In this document: positions 1 to 9,474 of the stretch, in pieces
How positions within the stretch are numbered: position 1 is the first letter of the stretch
Layout of the letters: each line of letters starts with the position of its first letter
From: Sthenelais limicola
Taxonomy: Eukaryota > Annelida > Polychaeta > Phyllodocida > Sigalionidae
Assembly (NCBI GenBank): GCA_942159475.1
Contig: OW804094.1
Location: 45,628,966-45,692,965, forward strand
Length of the DNA stretch: 64,000 nucleotides
Reading direction: 5' to 3'
The notes under the pieces: model-generated
Databases searched by the model: none
Told to the model about the DNA's origin: nothing
What the model saw: the letters and a program-made list of their open reading frames with translations, nothing else
Position numbers and translations under genes: made by a program

Positions 1-1601
1 TTTTTCCTCGTGTTTGGATTTCATATTTCTTTCTAAAACGTTGGAACAGGCACCAATCGTTATTTTAACGCCAAGTCTGCAAAGCGATGATTTACCAAAC
101 CGTGTACAATTTTAATCTTAAATTCCATCTTAAATGCTGCCGCCTCTCTGACTCTCTCACCTGAAGTGTGAATCTCTTTAGGCAAATCGGCTAAAAACTG
201 ACATCGTTGGGTGACCATCTTGACTTGGCCTGGGGGAAGTTACCATAGAGGGACGAGAAGAGGAGCGGATAGAACGATTCCAGGAGCCATACTCTTAGCA
301 TTCATAGCCTTCAATTTTCATCGCTCTGGAGAGGTCCGGTATCAAATAATAAATTTATGGATAATTAAGAGGCTCCGCCGAGTTAAAAAGACTTGTCCAT
401 TTTCTCATTCAGATATAAGTGGATTAGAGTTAGGAACGTGTTGAGAGTGGAAAAGTAATGTGATAAGATTATCGGGTTACCTGTGAAGTTGGTGGGGTAA
501 ATGCAGGCCAATCCAGCCGGTCTTAAAAGCAAGGGTGTCTGTTGTTGCCTTTTTACATGAATTTGGTTATTCATGCGAATTGATTTAGAATTGATAATTT
601 GTTCAGCTCCCTCCCCCCCCCCCCCGAATATATCACAAGTCTTACGGTCTGGTTGACGCAATCATCCACATCCACTGAGGCCGGCTTGACGCATGAATTC
701 TTTAATTCAAGTCATCCTGAAGGCGAGTGTTTTTTTTTATAAAACTATATATAACATACGCCAACACTACAAATGAGACAAAATTTGTATTCATAACAAG
801 CAGAATACATATATATGTAATGACCCGATGTTCGGTCGAGGAGGAGTATAAGAAATAAGAGACAAGCATCTAGTACTATTACTCTGATATTAATAAGACA
901 TGGTCATCATATTGTAGAAACGTATGGGAAGGTGTGTATAAAAGAATACATTAGAGTACATAGTACAATAGTACAGAAAAGGGTAATAATGGTATCATAT
1001 AATGTACAGCTCCATCTGTCGTTGGTACCTCGTTGCATCAGTGGACGCAACCCTTGCGGCGATCTTGCGAGGCAAGGTGATGTATATATGGCGAGTAGTA
1101 TATGGAAATGTTTAGCATATTCAGGCTATACTACAGCTATAAGTTTACATCGCTCATTAGAGCGTGTTCAAGGTTCTGTCATTCTGTCAATATCTACTCA
1201 TGACATAATTTCTTTATATTGGTGTATATTATTTTTTTATCAGGGATGATGCAATCGTTATTTTATATTGAGGAGATGGATCAGTATAGTAATGATGATA
1301 GATGGTAATTTAAATACAGTTTATACAATTCTTTATAAGAGAGGCAAGAGGACAGGCTAAGTAAGTAAATGTTCAGTTGTGGTTTAGAATTTCTTCTTCA
1401 AAAGTCGTCATGTTATGATTGTTTCTGAGAGATACTTTTACTAGTCAAAATAAATAAATAAGTTATAAATACAGTTATTCATAGTAAATGATTAAACACA
1501 ATAAATGAGGAGATGATAAAGGGAAATAGGATTTATTTCGTTGGATATATTCAGTTGTAGTCTGGGAAACTCTAGTGGGCATAACTTTTTCTTATGTTTT
1601 T
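1..1601. other. Non-coding stretch
   Basis: This stretch is AT-rich without recognisable genes. A run of 13 C lies at 613-625. The longest open frame (932-1249, +) is rich in stop-poor AT codons, has no splice-site support and gives no recognisable domain. Confidence 0.6.
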
Positions 1602-1834
1602 CATGAGTGTTGCAAGCAACAGAAAATATGAGTTTTTCCACAGTACATCAACAACAAAAATTACACTTTGTCTAAATTTTAATTTTAAATGATTTTAACA
1701 TGACATTTTTGTAATCATGAGTGTTGCAAGCAACAGAATATATGAGTTTTTTCAACATTACGTCAACAGTACAAATTACATGTTGTCTAAATTAAAAAAA
1801 CTAACATGATTTTAACATGACATTTTTGTAATCA
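1602..1834. repeat. Two-copy tandem duplication, about 114-118 bp unit
   Basis: Two head-to-tail copies start at 1602 and 1716 with the shared opening CATGAGTGTTGCAAGCAACA and both end in a stretch reading TGACATTTTTGTAATCA. The copies differ by a few substitutions and short A-run indels. Each copy begins with a perfect 14-base palindrome, TGTTGCAAGCAACA (1608-1621 and 1722-1735), which could form a 6-bp stem. The body is AT-rich and not coding. It is either a young local duplication or two units of a satellite-like or MITE-like element. Confidence 0.9.
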
Positions 1835-2779
1835 GTGGAGAGCAGGGGAAGAGATGTAATTTCAAATGTGTGAGATTATTTTGACAGGATTAGGCCCTAA
1901 GTGACTGTTACATTAATGATATTTTCCTACCATGCAACGAGTAATGGCTCAGAGGTAAATCATTATTAATCTCTTCATGTTTTTTGTTTTTAGGGGGGAT
2001 CGGGGATTTTGACACTAACCCATTAAGAACATAAAGCGGAGGTTATTTTGTACAGTACACATTTCATCAAGCATCATGATTCATATCTCGAGAAAGATCA
2101 TTACGTTACACAGGAGAGTTAAATTAAATGGGCGGACAGGGATAATAGTATGTTTTGGTTTTGTTCATTTGCATTTCCTCTGTGAAAGAATGGCTCGCTT
2201 CCCTTAAAAGGTCGTCAATGGGCTAATGGACAAAATTAATTATAAAAATTGAAAACTCTACAACAATACTCAGGTGTCTTTTGTACCAAATTGAAGATAC
2301 AATAAATCATTTATCAATCAATCATACATTCATGTCCTAACCTGCACTCAGTCCGACCCCGTGTGCCGTTGGTATAGATAAGATACACGATTGATAGATT
2401 GGCTGAAGTTAAAAGAAAGAAAGGCGCGACAAGTGGAAGTGAGAGATATTCGTTCTAGAGGGAGTGGCCGAAGGAAACAAAATGCCTCTACAGATGAGGG
2501 AGAGTATAGAAGATAGGGGTTTGGGGATAAAAGGCATATGAATAAATGGTGAATGGCTAACAAGGAAGAAAGCTGTACTCAGTTAATATACTCGGAGAAT
2601 TTCCACAGAATCTTCTCTTTGTCTTGGCTGAATTCTAAATAATCATACTATGAAGGACAGTAACTTCAATAGGCTACTAATGAAAACGGTTAGTGATGGT
2701 AGCAGTGATGCTAGACTGAATGGGGTAGATCTGTGGGAGAGGGTGGTGAGGGCAGGATGAGATAGAAGACGACTTTAGG

Positions 2780-2870
2780 TGGCGCCATGGGCGCTGTCAC
2801 TAGTCCCATGATGGATCACCCGTGACGTCCTCAATACGTCTTGGAGGCACGCCGACGTCTGGTTGCCTAG
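2780..2870. promoter_or_regulatory. CpG-rich patch with CRE-like sites
   Basis: In AT-rich surroundings this patch has many CpG dinucleotides, a near-palindrome around GGCGCCATGGGCGC, TGACGTCC at 2823-2830 (one base from a full CRE) and a second GACGTC core near 2854. It could be a small regulatory island or a fragment of an old mobile element. I saw no TATA box or initiator. Confidence 0.25.
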
Positions 2871-3349
2871 GACACATTCGTCTGGCCACCCTGTATATAC
2901 GGCAATAAGCGGTCAATAATAAATGTGTGTATCACACCTAACCTGTGAGGGTTTTGTTCCCCACTGGTGCATAATACGGATGAATAGGCAATATGAAACA
3001 GCAGTCCCAGACACACAGATATAAAATGCATTTTCTAGAAAGAGGGGTGCTACTGGTGGGCTTGCATGTGAATTACAGTAAGAAACTCAGGTAACATAAT
3101 GTACAAATAAACATACTTCTTAGTTGTAGTGTTGTAATAATACAACGTGTATTGCCATCCGGATTGATAGTAGTATCATCGATGTGGAAGATCAAACAAA
3201 ACTATCCATCTTTTCATCGTACACAATTTAGATTGACGAGCTACAAGAAGGAAGAAAGTTTACCAATAGACAATGTTTGTGGTAGACGATTTCCAAAAGA
3301 TATATATATGAGGAGATATCAATGCATTAACTTTGTTACAATCAAATCA

Positions 3350-3394
3350 TGAAAAATGTTACGAAAACATCCTGAAAAATGTTACGAAAACATC
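3350..3394. repeat. 22-base unit repeated at 23-base period
   Basis: Two identical 22-base copies begin TGAAAAATGTTACGAAAACA at 3350 and 3373 with one base between them. The identity suggests a recent replication slippage event. Confidence 0.95.
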
Positions 3395-5032
3395 TTTGTT
3401 TACGTATCGTGGATCGAGGCTTGAAAGACTAGATCAGACCTAGATGGAAGATGTCTGAGGTAGGGTTCATCACCTGTAGCTTTGGTCCTTACTACACCAT
3501 TTATTCCTTCCCCTGCTCCTCCTTCTTCTCATTTTCCCTCATATTAAGGCATCGCCGAGGTGGATTGATGAAGTTCCTTTTATAAGGTCGTAGATCCTTT
3601 CTCCTAGCTCTGAAGTAAATCAGTTTCAGAGAGAAGCTGCTAACGAAGTAGCCTGGGGCGTTGGGTGTGAGAATAATGGAATGAGATGAGGAAGATTCAC
3701 TCTCCTGCGTCCTGCTAGAATTGGGTAGTTATGGGATTTCGGATACGCGTAGGAAAATAGACACCATTCTATTCCATTCTCTCTAACTGACAGTGTGTCT
3801 GTTGACCACACTTCTATTTTCACCGTTTCAGTGTTTGCATATATGGTCTAGGTTTACTTTTAGTGGAGTATTCCCTTTCTAACTGGAGTTCGTTTCGAAA
3901 TGGTACAAACGTAACTAGTTTATTATCAGTATACTTAGTATAGCTGTTTAAACTTGAATGTAGTTGGGTGTAATTCCAGCTTGCCCATTGGTCACTTTTG
4001 TTTCTTCAAATGGCACTGCTCCACACTAAGTTAGGCACTGGCATGTTCAGTTGAAACGTTCGAACCACGTGATGCAATTTCTTGTCACTGATATATTATT
4101 ATGTATACACATACATTATGTGTGTAAGGTGTGTTAACACATATAGCTAGGGGTTCAGACTTCATTTCTTTTTATTTCTATTTTATTCTATACTAGTTCT
4201 CTTCGAGTAGCATAAACTTTTCTTCGTAGGAAAACAAATATATATATACGTAATCCAACCGTTATGAAATGACGGATTCATTAAATTATTCATGAAGGAA
4301 GCAATATGTAGCTTAGTCATACAACAACTCAAGAAATTCATAACCTTATTGCTTCTTTATGGAAAAGGGAGCCATACTTTGACATGAACATCAAGGCCAT
4401 GCTTCTGTATATATATAAACTCTTTGGAATCGGTCCCACTAAGGAGTCATTGAAGTAAATAAGACGAGGAGAGATATCCTCTTGACAGGTGGAGGAAATT
4501 ACTTATCCTAAATTATCTCTTTCCATCCAACCACTTGTGCATTTTCCCTTATCCCGCCTGTCAACCCCTTGATTATTTCTTTAGTAGATAGTGGAAACTA
4601 TGGTGGTGCCCTGGAGAGAGTGAGTGGTCATTTTAGCTGCTCTATCCTAGCCAACAATTTACCAAGTTACTCCAGCGGTAGTTTACCTCCTCCTGTGAAT
4701 AGCTCACTGATTTATGATTTTCCTAAAAGGACCCCCTTAGGTTCTGCATCAAAAGGCTTTTGGTTAAGGGGGAAGAGTGTCCTTAATGAACATCTTTGTT
4801 AGTGTTTGTGGTACAGATCTAGATGGCATCCTCTGAATCATGAGCGAGGTCCAAATCTGGGTCTTGCTTTGGAGACCCATATATTCTCCATAGGCCAAGC
4901 CATTGGGGCATGGATCTGCGAAATGATGCTATATAACCATCGCTGCCCGAAGCGTATGACATATTTTCCAATTCATAAATATATCTTGTTTAAAGGGGAA
5001 ATAATAATAGGACAATTTAATAAATTTATATG

Positions 5033-5329
5033 TTACAAACATTCCATTTGGCAATGGTCATCTTGAATGATGATCGTGATCATTGAAGTCGGGTCCATAT
5101 CTTTTTGGAAAGGGCCAGCCGCAAACACAGATTTAAAATCAAGTCTGAAGGTTCCTAAACACTCCGATCCTTTGTCGTGAAGCAGGTGACGAAATATTGA
5201 ATTCATTTGGTCGACATAACGGGGCTCATCTGATATCATGGAAAATAACTGTGTTTGTTGTTCATCTGTTATTTTTAAAGGATGGGGTGCATGAAATCGG
5301 AAATAGTCTTTTTTGCGGGGTATTCCTCT
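5033..5329 (-). CDS. Unrecognised coding-like open frame
   Basis: The reverse strand is open from just after a TAA (5330-5332) to a TAA stop at 5033-5035, giving 98 amino acids. I do not recognise the product. The translation is protein-like, mixing charged and hydrophobic residues, with segments such as ITDEQQTQLFSMISDEPRY and GPFQKDMDPTSMITIIIQ. An internal ATG at 5237-5239 could start a 68-residue protein. ATTAAA, a variant polyadenylation signal, follows the stop, so it could be a 3' terminal exon. Against this, the possible 3' splice sites upstream have poor pyrimidine tracts, and a frame of this length is not rare by chance here. A second coding-like stretch lies on the same strand at 5931-6365, so both may be parts of one decayed gene or transposon. 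A protein search of the translation is decisive. Confidence 0.33.
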   Translation of the reverse strand, partial: RGIPRKKDYFRFHAPHPLKITDEQQTQLFSMISDEPRYVDQMNSIFRHLLHDKGSECLGTFRLDFKSVFAAGPFQKDMDPTSMITIIIQDDHCQMECL

Positions 5330-5402
5330 TTAAAATTGTTCAAAGTAACATTATTAAATATTCATACATTTTTGGTTCAACGCATTAACATGTGAGAAGC
5401 GC

Positions 5403-5470
5403 TTTTAAATAAGTAGGTCACTGTGACCTCAATTCTAGTAGGAGCGGTGCCTAAGTGTGCTGTGACGTCA
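5403..5470 (-). promoter_or_regulatory. Nuclear-receptor inverted repeat, CRE and TATA-like module
   Basis: A perfect inverted repeat AGGTCACTGTGACCT (5415-5429) matches the palindromic response element with 3-base spacing used by steroid-type nuclear receptors such as ER and ERR. A perfect TGACGTCA, the CREB/ATF site, lies at 5463-5470. Read on the reverse strand, the order is CRE, inverted repeat, then TATTTAAAAG (5403-5412), a TATA-like box, with the open frame 5033-5329 downstream. That order fits a promoter or enhancer acting to the left. The matches are exact. The function is inference. Confidence 0.4.
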
Positions 5471-5475
5471 CAGGG

Positions 5476-5930
5476 GTAACGCGGTATCGGGGACCGACAG
5501 CTCTACCTGCACTGTCTACTCTCTAAATGTGTATTTACACAATCTGTATAGCTATTGTTTTGCTATACAATGTGTATAAATGAAACATGCCGTCCTGTTG
5601 TTGTATGCAATCTCTCTGACAGAACAATATCCAAACTTCTACCGAAATCCTAGCTCATTTCATAATGTCATGGGGCACAAGTGATAGCTTGGTCGCCGCA
5701 GGCACTGATCTCCCGTGCACACAGCCTGCATGCCTACCATACAGTACACACACGTATGTTTCTTCCTTGCGTCGGTGCACCCATGCCCTGTATGAATGTA
5801 AAGATTCTATGGCCCAGGGTTGCTTGGATGCAGGAAAGATTAATCAGGAAAATTACTAAACTTGGACTTGATTTAAGCCAAAGTTACAAATAATGGGGTA
5901 GGTTTATGAAGGAGCAGTGTCTGTCCCTTG
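5476..5930. other. Non-coding stretch with two small hairpins
   Basis: No coding signal on either strand. Two adjacent inverted repeats occur: TGTGTA-TT-TACACA (5528-5541) and TGTATAGC with GCTATACA (5545-5552 and 5562-5569, 9-base loop). Confidence 0.5.
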
Positions 5931-6365
5931 TCAGGAGAGGTCCCGGGAGAACTCAGTGATGATATAGCTATAGGCATGCAGACATGCCTCCTCCTGAATA
6001 TTGTGGGGATCTGTGGGGACTTCAAACTCAGTAATTTCTTCAAATTCAATGTCCACAAATTCTGAGCTTTTACAAAAAGGGTCTGGTAATCTTTCTCTCG
6101 ATTTAAGTTTCTGTCTAGCTGTGTATTTTTGCACATATATGCGCCAATCCCAGGCGCTGATGTACTGTACTCATTTGTTCTAGCTCTAAATTTCATGAAG
6201 AAAACCTTTTGTAACTTTGGCAATATTACTCATATTGGATTCAGATTTTAAAAGTGGAACAAGGGACTGGCACTCTTCCGAATAAATAAAAGAAAAATGT
6301 TCATGCAACCACTCCTTTAAGGCCAAAAAGAATTCCCATGTCAGATTGCCAATGGAATATTTAAG
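5931..6365 (-). pseudogene. Decayed coding-like frame of unknown family
   Basis: One reverse-strand frame runs from after a TAG at 6366-6368 to a TGA at 5931-5933. It is interrupted only by three clustered stops (6186-6188, 6180-6182, 6171-6173). Both halves read as protein: the first (59 codons) contains NLTWEFFLALKEWLHEHFSF, the second (79 codons) contains SAWDWRIYVQKYTARQKL and, further on, an acidic stretch EFVDIEFEEITEFEVPTDP. The clustered stops could mark a short unspliced intron, since an AG lies just before the second half, or simple decay. Further upstream, up to about 6760, coding-like pieces appear in shifting frames, which favours a decayed gene or DNA-transposon remnant. I cannot name the family. 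Confidence 0.35.
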
Positions 6366-6368
6366 CTA

Positions 6369-7020
6369 AATTCCTAAATGGGAGAATGTCGCAATTTAAT
6401 CACTTCATCCCATTATGAAAGTATATTGCACATTCAGCTCAAATCGCCTACTTGAATGAACAATCTGCGCATGGAGATCGCATTGCCCTGAATTCAAACA
6501 GATTGTTTGCCATTCAATATTTGTAAATCATTTCTCCATGCCATGCTATTGGTCTTGAATACCTCTCCCAGCGGAATTGCATTGATTTCAGATTCTGCAG
6601 CTGGATACCTTTTTCTCTTTTCTCAATTAAGCTGTCTTGCAGGTTCTGACAATGACAGACCAAGCATGAAATATAATTTATCGCTGACGAAAAATGAGCA
6701 GCGGTGGTAAGCAGTTGTGAGGGAGGAGATGCTGTTTTTCTGGTGTTTTTTTATCCCTGTTGGAATTAGCAAAAGGGGCCCATGTGGATATAATGCGGAT
6801 ATTTGCTGAAGAAACTGTCATTATCTGGTGTTCTACATGTTACATCTTCTGCACATTACACCCGGTCTATCATCTGTTTCCTATTAGCAAACTGTTATCT
6901 ACTATTGATAGCATATATGTTCAAGACAATTTGTACAATCGTGTGAATGTGGTTCGCAACTCGCTGTTTCATCACTCTATATCATAATGAATAACTATTT
7001 AAATATAACTGATAATCATG
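6369..7020. other. Possible further decay of the upstream coding remnant
   Basis: On the reverse strand, protein-like pieces occur in two or more frames with frequent stops between about 6420 and 6900. This is what an old frameshifted reading frame would look like, but it is also compatible with chance. Nothing else is seen. Confidence 0.25.
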
Positions 7021-7040
7021 TTTTACATTTATTATTTCAG

Positions 7041-7085
7041 GTGAGTGTTCTTACAACAATATCTTTATGAGTCTATTGCGGCGTG
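7041..7085 (+). CDS. Candidate 45-nt exon or recursive-splice exon
   Basis: A strong 3' splice site, with a T-rich tract ending ATTTATTATTTCAG at 7040, is followed directly by GTGAGT (7041-7046). After 45 bases comes a consensus donor, GTAAGT at 7086-7091. One frame is open across the 45 bases, entering with two bases of a split codon and reading ECSYNNIFMSLLRR. An AG joined directly to a GTRAGT is the ratchet-point consensus for recursive splicing of long introns, and a following second donor is the layout of a recursive-splice exon. Alternatively it is an ordinary short exon. The product is not recognised. Confidence 0.42.
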
Positions 7086-8247
7086 GTAAGTTTTGTGATT
7101 CTCCCAGATTCCTTGTCCTTTGTACCTTTGTTTCATATAATCGGGTATTAATGTCAAGTTACTTTTGATAAACCATCTACACCTCTTTTACCTCCTACAA
7201 TCCATAGATAAATTCCATCGAAGGGGGAATGCAAAGTTTATATAGAGTGGCTGCAGGGTGAGAAGACTTCAGCCGGCTTTTATTCCCAAACGGGCCCATT
7301 TTAGATTAAGATCTGGGGGCTTAATGTTTTGAGACGTGTCGATGGATGTCTACGAATTTGATTGAAACATGGATGTGATTGGAACAGTGACTTTTTGTAC
7401 CATCTGTTCATCAGTGCCCTTCAGGTTTTAAGTGTTGGGACCATAAACAAATCCAGCATGCTACTTCGATAATATCCCCCGCAAACTCATTATGAAAATA
7501 TCATTATTTTTTAATGGGATGTTTGTTGGTTGTGATCATCGGTTCGGTCTTTTGCATATGGGCTGAATAAAAACCTTTGCTGGAATTCGATATCTGTAGG
7601 AATGTTTGCGTCTCGATGACTATTTAAACTCGAACCTCGACCATGTTGATGACAAATGCTTGTCTACATCCTTTTTAATTCAGTCTCCTCCAATTCGTAG
7701 AGGCATCTATTTTAGTTATATCACTGGAGGAGAGGAAAATAACCCAACACCTGATGCATGTAATGTGTAATAAAAGCTCAAGAAGTATTGCTAAACTTGA
7801 AAATACATATTACAGCCCTTCAATAGATGTTACCCTTCCATGTGTGTATGCACATGTATACATGTATACGTATATTTGTTGCTCAAAATTGCCGGTCCCA
7901 AATCTAGTGCAGTGACTTGCATTCACCACCATGTATTCACCACCCTACCCCGATCCGTCTATAAGGACACAAAACCTTCTTCTTCAGCCACAACCCTGGG
8001 TGCCGGCCTTGAAATCAATCAAAAGCCCCGGTTTGAGGACATATTTACGACCGGCTCAGAGTCGCTCCCCGCCTAGCTTGTGGGCGGATATGCAGTGGGC
8101 CAGGGATAGCAATGACTGAGAGCGGCTTACAAAGCCGGCCGACAAAGCACTGAGCCTTAGACGGCGGTGGGTTGTGATGTGTTGGGGACTAGATAGTGGA
8201 GCATTTATCATTGTTGGTTTTCAACACCAGTACCTCGGCCTATTCCA
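7086..8247. other. Non-coding stretch
   Basis: Two overlapping + frames at 7840-8119 are moderately GC-rich at third positions but have no clear splice sites. Alternating ATGTATAC and ATACGT motifs occur near 7850. No gene is supported. Confidence 0.5.
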
Positions 8248-8334
8248 CTAACATAACAATAACAACAACACCTCCGCCACAAGCTCTACCACCGCCTCCA
8301 TGCACCGCCTCTTCTGCACCTCCAAATCACGCTC
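8248..8334 (-). CDS. Candidate short exon, unrecognised
   Basis: On the reverse strand a 3' splice site (AATCTCTTTATTCAG, ending at 8335) opens a frame of 28 codons to a TAG at 8248-8250. Most third positions are G or C, unlike the AT-rich surroundings, and the translation ERDLEVQKRRCMEAVVELVA suggests an amphipathic helix. No good donor was found before the stop. The + strand of the same segment is a Pro-rich (CCN)-like low-complexity run ending in TAA inside AATAAA, so simple-sequence bias is an alternative explanation. Confidence 0.2.
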   Translation of the reverse strand, partial: ERDLEVQKRRCMEAVVELVAEVLLLLLC

Positions 8335-9041
8335 CTGAATAAAGAGATTTTGAGTCTATATACTGCCTAGTGTCCTAGTGCATGCTTGCATTCTTTGTCA
8401 TCCCACAAAGGAAAGTAGTAATTTAAAGACATTCAGCATAAAATATTATCGTTCCCCATGCGTCTTTCACGGACATACTGATACATTTTTAATATCCTTT
8501 TGCACATTTTGTGACAGCAACTCAAAATAATTTCATACCGGTATTCATAAATGATTTTCAGCATAGGTATACTAATTATGGACAGGTATTAAGATGCCGA
8601 TTTCTCTTAGGCTCGTATTATATATATAGTTATGATGGAATGCCAAATCAAATGGAACAATATAATATTATATACCGTAATTTATTTTATTTCTTCCATG
8701 AATTGACAAAAAGGAGCATAATCCAGGTCTTCCAGTACAGACCTGTGAAATTATCTCTGATTAACAAGAACCTTTGCTGAAAGTTAACAACTTTGATGAA
8801 ACTCCAAGATCATCCATAAATGCATGCAGGTATATATATACGCCTTTCCATATATTTAAATATCTAAAAGACAAAGCCTTTCCACGTGGAGGATAGGACA
8901 CTGCATTGAAGCAAGTCCTATCCACAACACCCCTGTCTCCAAGGCATGACCTGGTGTTTGTCGTATTCAAAGCCAGTCTGCTACATCGGGAATGAAATCA
9001 AAGGGGCGCTCTGCGTGTTCTAGCAACATAACACAGATCAA
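8335..9041. other. Non-coding stretch
   Basis: AT-rich, with a perfect 10-base E-box palindrome TCCACGTGGA at 8881-8890. No coding support. Confidence 0.5.
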
Positions 9042-9152
9042 ATGCAGATTGGGGGATTGGGAAACAGTTCTTGTTTTAGCTGCCGGGGTGTTTTGATTGA
9101 AACCACCACCACGCTGGGACTTGTAGTTACCGAGGAAGTGTCGAGGAAGTTC
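9042..9152 (+). CDS. Candidate first exon of a small two-exon gene
   Basis: An ATG at 9042 with A at -3 opens a frame that reaches a moderate donor TTCAG|GTCAGA at 9152/9153. The next exon candidate (9321-9474) is in a compatible phase: two bases here plus one there complete an Arg codon. The encoded piece includes GLVVTEEVSRKF. Without splicing the frame ends at 9266. No domain is recognised and no TATA box is seen upstream, so this is a weak call. Confidence 0.2.
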
Positions 9153-9320
9153 AGGTCAGATTCCCCAGAGGGCGTCTCATCCGCCGACAGAGTCCTTGAT
9201 TCTAAAAATCGTCTGCAACTAATGAGTGGAAAATTAGAGCGGTGGCCATGGACACTGATGTTTTGATGCCATCCTAATGGTTGGATGTGTGATCTGTGCT
9301 GAGGCTTTTTATATTTTCAG

Positions 9321-9474
9321 AAGGAAGTCAGAGGTGGTCTTTTACCAGTGGGTCATGCCGTGTGCCAAGGTTTCTCTGGCTCTCTCACTCGCTTCCTCTG
9401 GCTTTGAGCCAAAGTGTTTAGGAAGGTGCAAGAGGAAGCTCCCTACTCAAGATCCCATCAGAGCTCCCTGGTAG
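9321..9474 (+). CDS. Candidate terminal exon of a small two-exon gene
   Basis: A good 3' splice site, TTTTTATATTTTCAG, ends at 9320. The frame entering with one base reads RKSEVVFYQWVMPCAKVSLA and continues to a TAG at 9472-9474, with clear GC bias at third positions. Together with 9042-9152 it would encode about 88 residues across a 168-base intron. No family is recognised. Confidence 0.25.

Larger units (their letters stand above)
1835..5032. other. Non-coding stretch
   Basis: No gene is supported. It holds a CpG-rich patch near 2780-2870 and a short tandem repeat at 3350, both listed separately. The frame at 4806-5066 (+) is open for 86 codons but lacks convincing splice sites. Confidence 0.55.
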
